From Gemmatimonadota bacterium (lineage in GTDB: Bacteria > Gemmatimonadota > Gemmatimonadetes > Longimicrobiales > Gaopeijiaceae): DNA of 64,000 nt. Position numbers and translations under genes: made by a program. Positions 16,421 to 24,921 of the stretch are shown here, piece after piece (positions within the stretch are counted from its first letter, which is position 1; the number at the start of each line of letters is the position of its first letter). Below the pieces are notes generated by a model. The model worked only from the letters and a program-made list of their open reading frames with translations, did no database searches and was not told where the DNA came from. The stretch lies in assembly GCA_029262115.1 (NCBI GenBank), contig JAJCZZ010000010.1, forward strand, positions 62,001-126,000, given 5' to 3'.

Positions 16421-16712
16421 CCTTGCCTCCCGGTTTGGCGTCCACATCCACGCCCAGATCCGATCTGATCCGGCATTCTGACTTGATTGACGGACGCGAT
16501 ACGCGCTTTTCCCCGGAGGCGATGAGCCTCAAAGGCGAGTTTCGAGTCGCGTGTACGGTGTCAGGTCCGGCGGCGGGTGCGAAGAGCACGTCCGACTCGT
16601 GGTCGCGTAGAGAGCCCTATCACGGGCTCGTCCAGTCCGATCCGCAACTTGCATCTGTGGGCCGTCGGAACGCCCCTGGCATACGCCGCTACCCGGACTT
16701 GGAGAGAGATCG

Positions 16713-17261
16713 ATGGCGAGGATCCTCATGGTCGAGGACGACGCGAATATCCGCGAGGTGTACCGCACGATTCTCGAGGCCGCCGGCCACGACGTGCTGG
16801 AGGCGGCCGACGGTCAGGAGGGATTCCGATCCGTCCTGATGGACGAGCCCGACCTGGTCCTTCTCGACCTGAGCCTGCCGCTGATCGACGGTGACGGGCT
16901 ACTCAAGCGCCTCGAGCGGTTGCCGATCGCCGACGAGTTGAAGGTGATCGTCGTCACGGCCCACGACCGAAGGGTCGCGACCAGTCGGATTCCGGAAGGC
17001 ACATGCCGGGGCCTCCTCATCAAGCCGGTCCATCCGGACGAGTTGGTCCGAACGGTACACGACTGCCTCGAGGGCCGGACGTGTGGCCAGCGTCTGGTCC
17101 GACGGTTCATTAGCCGGAACGTAGCCAACTCCTCGACGAACCCGAATGCAACCACTTCTGCAGAGGACTCTCGGAGTAGCTTCGCGAGGAGACGTACAAC
17201 GTCACGACGAAGTTTCGAGGTGCCGTGCATCACGATCGCCCGGTGTATCCGGCGCTCCTGA
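16713..17261 (+). CDS. Single-domain response regulator
   Basis: A 182-residue protein with a receiver domain at residues 1-120: acidic pair Asp9/Asp10 (MVEDD), phospho-acceptor Asp52 (LLDLSLP), the switch Thr in VVTAHD and the conserved Lys in LLIKPVHPDE. There is no DNA-binding output domain; the last 60 residues are arginine and serine rich and of low complexity. No partner histidine kinase is nearby. It may signal through protein contacts, or the tail may be non-functional. It converges on the ABC ATPase gene 18 bases away. Confidence 0.82.
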   Translation: MARILMVEDDANIREVYRTILEAAGHDVLEAADGQEGFRSVLMDEPDLVLLDLSLPLIDGDGLLKRLERLPIADELKVIVVTAHDRRVATSRIPEGTCRGLLIKPVHPDELVRTVHDCLEGRTCGQRLVRRFISRNVANSSTNPNATTSAEDSRSSFARRRTTSRRSFEVPCITIARCIRRS

Positions 17262-17279
17262 CTGCGGAGAGGTTGGCCA

Positions 17280-17987
17280 TCAACGCGGAGAAGCATGCCG
17301 CAGACGATCCTCCACGATCCGCCCGTCCACGAGAACCAGTGCCCGGTCGCACGCGTTTGCGAGCGCCTCGTCATGTGTGACAAGGAGAAAAGCAGTATCA
17401 TGCGCCCGATGAAGGGTGCGGAAGAGGGAGAAAACCTCTTGCGAGCTCTCGGTGTCCAGGTTGCCAGTCGGCTCATCCGCCAGAACGAGGGAAGGCTTGC
17501 CGATCAGGGCCCGAGCCACCGCCACCCGCTGCTGTTGACCGCCCGAAAGCTCACGTGGGCGAGCTCGTCCACGCCCTTCGAGTCCTACCGCCCGCAAGAC
17601 CCGTCTCGCCTCCTCTCGGTCCTTGTCGTGGATGCGTCCCCGACGAAGCGCCAGAGGGAGCATGACGTTTTCGACTGCGGTCAAAGACGGGATCAGGTGG
17701 TGGAACTGGAAAATGAATCCGAGTTCCTCCCCCCTCAGTCGCGTGAGATCGTCGTCGGTCAGATCCCTTGTGCGCCGGCCCCCGAGCAGCACATGACCCG
17801 CCGACGGGCGGTCCAGGAGACCGATCAAATTGAGAAGCGTGCTCTTGCCCGAGCCCGACGGGCCGATCAATGCGGTGAACTCCGCCCGGCCGATCGTGAG
17901 GTCGATGCCGCGGAGCACCTCCTTGGTCGCTCCGCCGCTTTCGTAGCTTCTTCGGACACCTTCCAGACGAAGGACTGGTTCAGTCAT
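17280..17987 (-). CDS. ABC transporter ATP-binding protein (MacB/LolD type)
   Basis: A 235-residue ATPase with Walker [12 protein letters not shown]-loop FQFHHL, signature [15 protein letters not shown], Walker B LVLADEP and the switch His in LLVTHDEA. The start at 17987 ([17 protein letters not shown]) overlaps the permease stop by 8 bases; the longer frame to 18128 lies inside the permease gene. Together with the two genes upstream on this strand it forms a tripartite exporter. Confidence 0.95.
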   Translation of the reverse strand: MTEPVLRLEGVRRSYESGGATKEVLRGIDLTIGRAEFTALIGPSGSGKSTLLNLIGLLDRPSAGHVLLGGRRTRDLTDDDLTRLRGEELGFIFQFHHLIPSLTAVENVMLPLALRRGRIHDKDREEARRVLRAVGLEGRGRARPRELSGGQQQRVAVARALIGKPSLVLADEPTGNLDTESSQEVFSLFRTLHRAHDTAFLLVTHDEALANACDRALVLVDGRIVEDRLRHASPR

Positions 17988-19197
17988 GCCGAATCGCGGC
18001 AGCGGGATCCAGTCGGGCCGCACTCCGTGCCGGGAAGAGAGCGGCCGCGGTGCCGGTCCCGATGGCGACGGTGAAGGCAAGCAGGTAAAGCGAGACAGGA
18101 AGCTCGATCGGATAGGTCGGCGTTCCATCCGGGTTGGTGGACCCTGCCATGGAGGCGATCGACAGGAGGGTTCCGGCGCCCGTCCCGAGGACGCCTCCCG
18201 CGATCGCGATAACCAAGCCCTGAAGGAGGAACGCCCGTAGCACCAGCCCCCTCCCCCCTCCGACGGCCCTGAGGATCCCGATCTGCCGGGCCTTCTGAAG
18301 GGTCGAGACGATCATGACGCTCGCCACACCCATGGCCACAGCGAACATTACGAAGACCCGGATCAGGAGCGTCGCCCCGCGTTGGGACCCGATGGCCACC
18401 TCCAACTGGGTGTTCGATTCCGTCCACGGCTCCGCATCCAGACCGGTCTCGAATTCCAGGATCCGCGCGACCGGCTCGGCTTCCCAGAGGTTCCGGATCC
18501 TGAGGTTGAACATCGAGATCCCTCCTGGCAGATCCAGAAGGGCCTGCGCCCGCCGCAACGCCAGGAGAACCCAGCGGTCGTTGGCTGCCTGGTTTCCGAG
18601 GTCGAGCACGCCGGCCACCCGAAGCGTCTGGTAGTCCGGCCCACCGGTACTGACGCGGAACCGGTCCCCGATGGTTAGACCGAGATCCTCCGCCAGGCCC
18701 GTTCCGATCAAAGCGGACTCCCCGGACAAGTCCAACGAGCCGGATCTGAGCTTCCCTTCGATCTCGATCACCCGCCCGACTGCAACCGGATCCAATCCCT
18801 TCAAGGCCACCGCGCGCGTGGCGGCCCCTGCGACTGCGAACCCCGGTCCCTCCACCGTCGGGGCCACGGCCGTGACATCCGTGAACGACTCCAGGTAGCG
18901 GGCCACGGCCTGCCAATTCTGTATGGAGCGTATAGGCTGTGGTGGTGGCGAGATGTCCTCAACGAGGACCTCGGCTCGACCGTGGTGGACCGGACGGACC
19001 ACCAGTTCCGGCTGACGCACGATGATGTCGGGTACGATACCCAGTGTCTGAGCAATCATCGTCCGCTCCACCGCCGTGATGAGGGCGGTGATGAAGAACA
19101 GCACGGTGACGCCCACGGCCGTGGCGAGGACGAGGAGAAGCGACTGCTTCCATCCCTCCCGCATGAAACTGAGCGCCAGGAAGAGGTCGAGGCGCAT
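17980..19197 (-). CDS. FtsX-family ABC permease of a MacAB-like exporter
   Basis: A 405-residue permease: an N-terminal membrane helix (SLLLVLATAVGVTVLFFITALI), a large periplasmic MacB core domain at about 45-270 (FAVAGAATRAVALKGLDP, LIGTGLAEDLGLTIGDRF), and three C-terminal helices (LLIRVFVMFAVAMGVASVMIV, LLQGLVIAIAGGVLGTGAGTLL, LYLLAFTVAIGTGTAAALFPA). It is one base after the adaptor gene stop, and overlaps the ATPase start. Confidence 0.93.
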   Translation of the reverse strand: MRLDLFLALSFMREGWKQSLLLVLATAVGVTVLFFITALITAVERTMIAQTLGIVPDIIVRQPELVVRPVHHGRAEVLVEDISPPPQPIRSIQNWQAVARYLESFTDVTAVAPTVEGPGFAVAGAATRAVALKGLDPVAVGRVIEIEGKLRSGSLDLSGESALIGTGLAEDLGLTIGDRFRVSTGGPDYQTLRVAGVLDLGNQAANDRWVLLALRRAQALLDLPGGISMFNLRIRNLWEAEPVARILEFETGLDAEPWTESNTQLEVAIGSQRGATLLIRVFVMFAVAMGVASVMIVSTLQKARQIGILRAVGGGRGLVLRAFLLQGLVIAIAGGVLGTGAGTLLSIASMAGSTNPDGTPTYPIELPVSLYLLAFTVAIGTGTAAALFPARSAARLDPAAAIRHD

Positions 19198-19198
19198 G

Positions 19199-20494
19199 TC
19201 AGTGGAAGGGGATCTTCAGCCCGCCCGAGGCCGGGTCGTATACCGCGGTCGGTGACCACGGAGTCGCTTGGACTTCAGCGCCCACTCGAGACGAGGGCAC
19301 ATCGCCGACAACTACGGAGTCACCGTCGGCGAGCCTCGCGAACACCTCGGTACGCGTACTGCTCCGCATTCCGACTCTCACCGGAATGCGCTCGATCCTT
19401 CCGTCCCTTACGACGTGGACGAAGGAGTGGCCGCTCTCGGTCAGCACGGCCGCAGCGGGCACGGCGAAGCCGCCCGTGCTCCGCCGTGCCTCGACCGTAA
19501 CCGAGACGGTCATGTTCGGCCGCAGGAACGACGGAGGTGATGGTATGCGCAGCCGCACCCCCAGCGTTCCCCGCTCGGGGTCGACCGACGGTGAGAGGCG
19601 AACGACGTCGGCAGAGAATGGCTGTTCCGGCACAGCGTCGGCCACGGCCGTGGCGGATTGGCCTACGCGAAGCTCGGCGGCGGCACGTTCGTCCACGTCC
19701 ATGCCGATGTAGGTATCGCCAAGGGGCAGTAGCTGGAGCACGGAGTCGCCAGGTCGCACGATTGCCCCGGGGTCGATCATACGGCGGAGGACGACCGCCC
19801 GCATCGGCGATCGAACGGCGGTCCGTGTGAGAGCCAAGTTCGCCTCCACGAAGGCCGCCCTGGCGACCGCGAGGTCGGCCGCCAGAGAAGCCGACCGGCT
19901 CCCGTTCGGCTCGGTGGCCTGCAGTTCGAGCGAAGCGGACGACTGACGCTCCTCGGCGGAGGCGAGGGCTGCCTCGGCATCCTCCAGCGCCTTTGTCGGC
20001 ACAGCGCCCAAACTCGACATCGTCTTCATCCGCTCCACGTTCCGTCGGGCGTTCGCCAACTCGACAGAGGCTTGCCGCAGTCGAGCCCGCGCAAGCGCCT
20101 GGCCCTGGTTTTTGATCTCAATCAGCCGGGCCTCGGCCCGCGCGACGTCGGCGGTTGTGCTCGCACGAAGGGCGGAAGCGACGGCCGAATCCACGGTCAT
20201 CAGTACAACACCCGCCGATACTGTGTCCCCCTCTTCCACCTCGACCGTCAGGACCGGCCCCTCCGCCAAGACGATCACGGGGATGGCTCGGCGCGCCTCC
20301 ACCCGCCCACTGGCCACCACCGTATACAAGAGGGGCTCGCGCTCGATCGTCCAGATCGCGACCCGGGGAGGGGCAACCGCGGCGGCGACTGCGTGTGCGG
20401 CAACGACAATCGCCAGCAGCGCCACTATGATGACCAGAATCAGCTTCAGCCGGCTCGGGCCATTCGGAGGGGGTTGCCCGCTGGCCTCACTCAT
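19199..20494 (-). CDS. Efflux periplasmic adaptor subunit (HlyD/MacA family)
   Basis: A 431-residue membrane-fusion protein. It has an N-terminal membrane anchor (LKLILVIIVALLAIVVAAHAVAAAV), a lipoyl-like half (VLAEGPVLTVEVEEGDTVSAGVVLM), a long coiled-coil hairpin (about residues 110-200), the second lipoyl half (TRTAVRSPMRAVVLRRMIDPGAIVRPGDSV) and beta-barrel domains. It is the first gene of the exporter operon, with GGGAGG just before the ATG at 20494. The operon starts next to tandem operators shared with a divergent TetR-type gene. Confidence 0.93.
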   Translation of the reverse strand: MSEASGQPPPNGPSRLKLILVIIVALLAIVVAAHAVAAAVAPPRVAIWTIEREPLLYTVVASGRVEARRAIPVIVLAEGPVLTVEVEEGDTVSAGVVLMTVDSAVASALRASTTADVARAEARLIEIKNQGQALARARLRQASVELANARRNVERMKTMSSLGAVPTKALEDAEAALASAEERQSSASLELQATEPNGSRSASLAADLAVARAAFVEANLALTRTAVRSPMRAVVLRRMIDPGAIVRPGDSVLQLLPLGDTYIGMDVDERAAAELRVGQSATAVADAVPEQPFSADVVRLSPSVDPERGTLGVRLRIPSPPSFLRPNMTVSVTVEARRSTGGFAVPAAAVLTESGHSFVHVVRDGRIERIPVRVGMRSSTRTEVFARLADGDSVVVGDVPSSRVGAEVQATPWSPTAVYDPASGGLKIPFH

Positions 20495-20528
20495 CGATCC
20501 TCCCTACTGATAATGATCTCGACATGGT

Positions 20529-20578
20529 GTCGGCCGTTTACCGACGCTGTGTCGGCAACTATACCGACGGCGTGTCGG
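20529..20578. promoter_or_regulatory. Tandem TetR-type operators
   Basis: Two inverted repeats GTCGG-N7-CCGAC (20529-20545) and GTCGG-N8-CCGAC (20551-20568), plus a third GTCGG half-site (20574-20578), lie between the adaptor gene (start 20494, minus) and the TetR gene (start 20595, plus). Half-sites repeat every 22-23 bases, about two helical turns. They probably bind the TetR protein and control both genes. Confidence 0.7.
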
Positions 20579-20594
20579 CAAGACAAGGAACCCT

Positions 20595-21203
20595 ATGCCG
20601 AAGATCTCAGAGCCTACCGTCGAGGAGCACCGGGAGGCGCAGTTGCATCAGCTATTGGCTGCGGCACGGGAGGTGGTGCTGTCCGGTGGCCCGGCCGCTC
20701 TGTCGTTTACGGAACTGGCCCGAAGAACAGACCTCGCCCGTTCCAGCATCTACGAGTACTTCGCGAACCGCGGCGAGTTGATCGTCACCCTCATGGGGGG
20801 GGATGCGCTTGGCTGGATCGACTCCGTCCGCGCGGCGGTCGAGGGAGAGGAGGATCCGGTTCGCGCGATCGAGGCATTTGTCACGAGTCAGTTGCGTCTG
20901 GTCGCGGACGGTTCGCACGATCTCTTCTTCAGGCTCGTGGCCGAGACGGATGAGCCTGCGGTGCAAGCCTTCGCGGAAGAGCAGCACCGGACCCTGCTCA
21001 GCGTGGTCGAGGTGCCGTTGCGTCGGGTAGGTGTGAAGTCGGTCGGCCTGACGCAAGACATGATGGAGGCTGCGATACAGGCGGCGGCCACGCGGGTTGT
21101 TGGCTCGCGTTCGGACCCGGAGGTGGCGGAGATCATCACGACGGCGACGCGATTCGTGAGACGAGCGGTGGAGGGCGTGACGATCGCAGCAGAGCTCGAA
21201 TAG
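20595..21203 (+). CDS. TetR family transcriptional regulator
   Basis: A 202-residue protein with an N-terminal helix-turn-helix (LLAAAREVVLSGGPAALSFTELARRTDLARSSIYEYFANRGELI, residues 20-63) and a helical C-terminal ligand domain (residues 75-200). It is divergent from the exporter operon, so it most likely represses that operon and itself. The C-terminal pocket (FFRLVAETDEPAVQAF) gives no clue to the ligand. Confidence 0.93.
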   Translation: MPKISEPTVEEHREAQLHQLLAAAREVVLSGGPAALSFTELARRTDLARSSIYEYFANRGELIVTLMGGDALGWIDSVRAAVEGEEDPVRAIEAFVTSQLRLVADGSHDLFFRLVAETDEPAVQAFAEEQHRTLLSVVEVPLRRVGVKSVGLTQDMMEAAIQAAATRVVGSRSDPEVAEIITTATRFVRRAVEGVTIAAELE

Positions 21204-21260
21204 CGGGAGGCGCCGGGAGCCCCACCCGCGCGACCGCTCCTTGTCGCTTATCACCCATAA

Positions 21261-21305
21261 TACTATTACTTGTGATACTATCATTAGTGATACTATCGTT
21301 GGTGG
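21261..21305. repeat. Three 15-bp tandem repeats before the AAA ATPase gene
   Basis: TACTATTACTTGTGA, TACTATCATTAGTGA and TACTATCGTTGGTGG follow each other without a gap (21261-21275, 21276-21290, 21291-21305). The AT-rich block ends 12 bases before the ATPase start. It could be an operator array or part of a 5' leader; it is too short and has no spacers, so it is not a CRISPR. Confidence 0.75.
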
Positions 21306-21317
21306 AGAAATGAAGCC

Positions 21318-22763
21318 ATGGATCCAGCAAGAGCCAGCCAGCCACTGGCAGATTTCCTGGACGCCCCGGTACCGCGCCACACGCTTGGGCTCATGTACGG
21401 GCGGCGCCGTATCGGCAAATCCACGCTCCTTCACGAACGTGTCCGCGAACGTGGCGGCTTCTATTGGGAGGCCACGCGCGGTGAACCGGCCGTCCACCTG
21501 GCGCGGCTGGGAGAAGCCCTCGGTGACCATCTCGGCGTCGGGAAATTGTCGTTCGAGACCTGGGAGGAGGCGGTCTCGCAACTGCTACGTCTCGGCGTAG
21601 AACGAGCAACCCCGGTGGCGCTGGACGAATTTGGCTACCTGTTGGAGGGGGAACCGCGGTTGGATTCGGTCATCGCAGCGGCGATCGGTCCGGCCGGACA
21701 GGAAGCAACCCCAGGGCGAGGAAGATTCGTGCTCTGCGGCTCCGCCATCGCCATGATGCGCGCGCTAACCGCGGGTGAGGCCCCGCTTCGCGGACGGGCG
21801 GGATTGGAACTGGTGATGCAGCCATTCGATCACCGGCAGATCGCGTCGCTGCTCAAAATGGAGGAGGATCTGGCGTTGACCGCGCGGGTGTTCGCGGTCA
21901 TTGGGGGGGTGGTCGGATATGCGACGGACATGGTCAATTACGACCTCCCCGACCGACCCGACGACTTCTCTCGCTGGGTCGCAACGCGGGTCCTCTCGCC
22001 GGCGGCGACACTCCACCACGAGGCGACCACGTTGTTGGCGGAGGATCCCACGCTCTCCAGCTCAAGTCCCACCCTCCACCATAGTATTCTCGGGGCGATC
22101 GCAAATGGTGCCGTCACCGCGGGATCGATAGGAAACCAGCTACGGCGTCCGGTCTCCAACCTCGCCCCATCGCTCAATCGCCTGATCGCAGCTGGATTCG
22201 TGCTTCGGCATGAAGATCCCATCCGAACCCGGCGACCAACCTACGCTCTCGCGGACCCGTTCCTCCAGTTTCACTACGCGATCCTGGAACCTCACGGTTC
22301 GCTCCTGCGCGATCGGAACCCGCTCGACCTGTGGACCGGGAGGCTCTCGACCACATTCGATTCGCGTGTTCGTGGTCCGGTGTTCGAAGAGCAGGCTCGG
22401 GCCTGGGTGCGGAGGTACGCAAGCAGTGAGACGATCGGCGATTCCCCCGACTATGTGGGGCCGTCGTCCGCGACCATCGAGGGGAAGGAGCACGAAATCG
22501 ACGTGCTCGTGGCCGCCGAGGACGGAGCCGCCGAGCCATCGGGCAGAACGGTCATCGCCCTCGGCGAGGCCAAAGCCGGCGAGATGATAGCGGCCCGGCA
22601 CCTCCGCCACCTCGAGAGAGTCAGGGCGAGCCTGGGTCAACGAGCCGTCGGTGCGAAGCTTCTCCTGTTCGGAGCGGAGTGCGACGCAGAGATGGGTGAC
22701 GTAGCGGGAGGTCGTCACGACGTGGAGTTGGTGGATTTGGCTCGGCTCTACGACGGGGAGTAA
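21318..22763 (+). CDS. AAA ATPase with C-terminal DUF234/PD-(D/E)XK-like domain
   Basis: A 481-residue member of the archaeal-type AAA ATPase family. The P-loop is YGRRRIGKST (residues 27-36), Walker B-like VALDEFGYLL near 98-107, a sensor in RFVLCGSAIAMM, and GEAPLRGRAGLELVMQPFD typical of the family. A winged-helix stretch follows (AIANGAVTAGSIGNQLRRPVSNLAPSLNRLIAAGFVLR), and a C-terminal domain shows FEEQARAWVRRYA, EIDVLV and VIALGEAKAG, which fit a PD-(D/E)XK nuclease fold. Members of this family are found in archaea and bacteria, with unknown role; some are proposed mobile-element or stress ATPases. The gene stands alone after the tandem repeats. Confidence 0.88.
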   Translation: MDPARASQPLADFLDAPVPRHTLGLMYGRRRIGKSTLLHERVRERGGFYWEATRGEPAVHLARLGEALGDHLGVGKLSFETWEEAVSQLLRLGVERATPVALDEFGYLLEGEPRLDSVIAAAIGPAGQEATPGRGRFVLCGSAIAMMRALTAGEAPLRGRAGLELVMQPFDHRQIASLLKMEEDLALTARVFAVIGGVVGYATDMVNYDLPDRPDDFSRWVATRVLSPAATLHHEATTLLAEDPTLSSSSPTLHHSILGAIANGAVTAGSIGNQLRRPVSNLAPSLNRLIAAGFVLRHEDPIRTRRPTYALADPFLQFHYAILEPHGSLLRDRNPLDLWTGRLSTTFDSRVRGPVFEEQARAWVRRYASSETIGDSPDYVGPSSATIEGKEHEIDVLVAAEDGAAEPSGRTVIALGEAKAGEMIAARHLRHLERVRASLGQRAVGAKLLLFGAECDAEMGDVAGGRHDVELVDLARLYDGE

Positions 22764-23237
22764 CCGCTCTGGCGAGCTACCACTGAATTGACTCTGCTTC
22801 GAACGGGACATGTCCGACGCGATGGTAAGGGCGACCCGTGACCGCTTCACTCCGCCGAAGAGCGTCGCCCGTCGGTAGTAAACCCGCTGGGCCCGGCACG
22901 TCGTTTGCGGGGTAGTAGCCGTTGGAGTTGGTGTCGTCATACATCGCGTCGCTGGGCTCGTATCTCGTCAGTTCCACTATCACGACCGCAACCCTACCGG
23001 TGAAGCGTAGACGCGACGCTCTCCACGCGTAACACCCACTAATACGTATTGGCCCCGATAGCCCTGGAGTCGGTTGTGGCGAGCCTACCCCTAGTTGCCC
23101 TTCACCCCGCCAGGCAAGCGGGAGCTGACAGGTCGTTCAGCGAACTGATGGATCGCGACTCTGCGGTTCCCAGGGGCGTCGGGTCTTCGATGTGTTTCTT
23201 CCTAGTCGGCTCTCAACCTTCCGACTCGGATCGCAGC
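22764..23237. other. Intergenic region left of the insertion sequence
   Basis: This 474-bp stretch has no strong gene. It contains a weak 68-codon frame on the minus strand (listed separately) and a 10-bp palindrome AATACGTATT at 23041-23050. The part nearest 23237 was probably next to the LuxR-type gene before the insertion sequence arrived, so the native promoter of that gene may be here. Confidence 0.5.
22777..22983 (-). CDS. Possible small protein, unknown
   Basis: A 68-residue frame from a GTG at 22983. The peptide has a fairly normal amino-acid mix (VELTRYEPSDAMYDDTNSNG... RVGHVPFEAESIQW), unlike the arginine/proline-rich shadow frames around. It lies in an otherwise empty region. It might be a small gene or the end of a decayed one. 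No family recognised and no clear ribosome-binding site. Confidence 0.25.
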   Translation of the reverse strand: MIVELTRYEPSDAMYDDTNSNGYYPANDVPGPAGLLPTGDALRRSEAVTGRPYHRVGHVPFEAESIQW

Positions 23238-23243
23238 TAGTGA
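23238..23243. repeat. Left target-site duplication, TAGTGA
   Basis: The six bases TAGTGA directly left of the insertion sequence match TAGTGA at 24906-24911 directly right of it. This marks the insertion point and shows the element is intact and not old. Confidence 0.9.
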
Positions 23244-24905
23244 GTTCCCATCCGGAAACTCACCGGAGGCGGCTGGATCTGACGCGGAACGGTACAGGAT
23301 AAGGGCTGCTGGGCTCGCTGACGATGGGTTGGCGAGCTTAGAGCGGACGATTTGGGCGGCCGGAGGGGTGAAATCGAAGCGCGTGGGCGCACGTCGCCCG
23401 GTAGTGGGGCAGGCTACACGCGGTGATGCGGTTCAGGCCATGCGATGTCGAGCGAGGAGCAGGAGGTTGGCCGAGACGACGGAGGCACCGACGTAGCAGG
23501 CGAAGGCGTCTGCGCCCTTCCAGGTGCAGCGGCCGAGGCCGAAGACGCGCTTGAGGAAGGAGATCACGCCTTCGATGCCGGCGCGGAAGTTCCTGAGTTG
23601 ACGGTAGACCCAGGTGCTGGAGGCCATGTCTTCGACGAGCAGGCCGCGCTTCTTGGCGAAGACGACGTCCTCGAGCCCGCGTGCCTTGGCTTCGGTGAGG
23701 TTGTGCTTGCTGGCGTAGGCGCCATCGGCCGACGCCTGGCGCGGGTAGGCTCCGTAGAGATCGCGGTGGCGGTCGATCATGCGGAGGAAGAGGGCGGAGT
23801 CGGCGGGGTTGCCGTCCTCGACGACCCAGTCGAGGATGAGCCCGCTCTTGCCGCCGCTGAACGTGACCTTGTGGCCGTAATAGGTATCACGGCCGTCCTT
23901 TCGGATGATGTCGGTGTGGGGCTCGAAGATCGAGACCAGCTTCTCCTCGGCGGGGACGGACTCTCCTTGAAGCACGCGTCGCTCGGTCTGCGAGACGACC
24001 TGCCGGACGAGGGGGATGTAGTGCTCGAGTTCAGAGGCGAGGCGCTGGGCGCGTGCGGCGAAGGGGCCCCGCTCGTTGCGGAGCCGAGGCACTGCGGCCT
24101 CGGCATAGCGAAGCGTCGAACGGGTGACGTGGAGCAGATCCTTGTAGGGCTTGATGCGCTGCGTCTGGCGGCGGGCGTTCAGGACCTCCATGTGTCGCCG
24201 CTTGGCGCGCCGCGTGTGATTTCGGAACGGGACACGGAAGCCTTCGCGGGCGTGGGAGAGGATCCGGGTGAGGGTTCGCACACCGTCGAAGAGCAGCGCG
24301 CCGTCCGTGGGATGGTGGATGTTGGACGCCGTTACGGTGGCGTCGAGCCGCACCGTTTCGCCGTCCTCGACGCCGCAGGCTTCGGCGTGGCCGACGACGA
24401 CGCGGTTGACCGCCTCCCACGTCTCGTCCGAGATCCGCCGGATGGTCTCAGCCAGCGCCGACTTACGGGGAACCTCGAGCGGGTGCGTGAAGCCCAAGAA
24501 GCGCATGTAGCTGCGCGAGTCCGCGAGATGGAAGGCCAGCGCCTCATAGCTGAACCCGTTCATCTGCTTGATGAGTGCAGCGCGCAGAACCTGCTCGGCC
24601 GACAGCCCAGGGCGTCCCGTCTCGGCCCGATCCCCGCGCAGGTCTTTCCAGATCAGCTCGGCGATGCGAGGCTGTGCGACAAGGATCGCATCGATCGCTT
24701 CCAGTTCCTGTGCATGTTCATGCGGCAGCACGGGAACCGTGAACAGATCGAAGTCGGGTACAACTCGGCGCATCCGGACGCTCCTTGCAGGAGGGGCAGT
24801 TTCTTACTCGCAATCTGAAACTACACTCCGCTTCGCAAGATTACGAGCCCCGGGTGCGCCGTTTGCCGTTTCGTTACAACAACTTATGAGTTTCCGGATG
24901 GGAAC
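23244..24905 (-). mobile_element. Complete insertion sequence, 1662 bp
   Basis: The ends are a perfect 19-bp inverted repeat, GTTCCCATCCGGAAACTCA at 23244-23262 and its complement at 24887-24905. A 6-bp direct repeat TAGTGA flanks it. One transposase gene on the minus strand fills most of it. The right end lies 16 bases before the start of a LuxR-type gene, so the insertion replaced the native leader of that gene. Confidence 0.95.
23433..24773 (-). CDS. Transposase (DDE type, ISNCY-like)
   Basis: A 446-residue transposase. The N-terminal part has FDLFTVPVLPHEHAQELEAIDAIL, GRPGLSAEQVLRAALIKQMNGFSYEALAFHLADS and SALAETIRRISDETWEAVNR. Then come RLDATVTASNIHHPTD with the first catalytic Asp, KVTFSGGKSGLILDW, ASADGAYASKHNL with a second Asp, and GIEGVISFLKRVFGLGRC holding the final Glu. 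The order fits an IS5-like RNase H fold; this combination resembles the ISNCY family. The ATG at 24773 has AAGGAG 7 bases before it. It looks intact. Confidence 0.92.
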   Translation of the reverse strand: MRRVVPDFDLFTVPVLPHEHAQELEAIDAILVAQPRIAELIWKDLRGDRAETGRPGLSAEQVLRAALIKQMNGFSYEALAFHLADSRSYMRFLGFTHPLEVPRKSALAETIRRISDETWEAVNRVVVGHAEACGVEDGETVRLDATVTASNIHHPTDGALLFDGVRTLTRILSHAREGFRVPFRNHTRRAKRRHMEVLNARRQTQRIKPYKDLLHVTRSTLRYAEAAVPRLRNERGPFAARAQRLASELEHYIPLVRQVVSQTERRVLQGESVPAEEKLVSIFEPHTDIIRKDGRDTYYGHKVTFSGGKSGLILDWVVEDGNPADSALFLRMIDRHRDLYGAYPRQASADGAYASKHNLTEAKARGLEDVVFAKKRGLLVEDMASSTWVYRQLRNFRAGIEGVISFLKRVFGLGRCTWKGADAFACYVGASVVSANLLLLARHRMA

Positions 24906-24911
24906 TAGTGA
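24906..24911. repeat. Right target-site duplication, TAGTGA
   Basis: This is the second copy of the 6-bp target duplication flanking the insertion sequence. Confidence 0.9.
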
Positions 24912-24921
24912 GTGCCCCGCG

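Noticed and set aside
15129-16589. A long minus-strand frame that would join the lipoprotein gene to upstream DNA
   Set aside because: The upstream part runs in a different frame over the barrel-like gene, and the lipoprotein has its own GTG, signal and lipobox.
21261-21305. Tandem repeats as a CRISPR array
   Set aside because: The three 15-bp units lie head to tail without spacers, and no cas genes are near.
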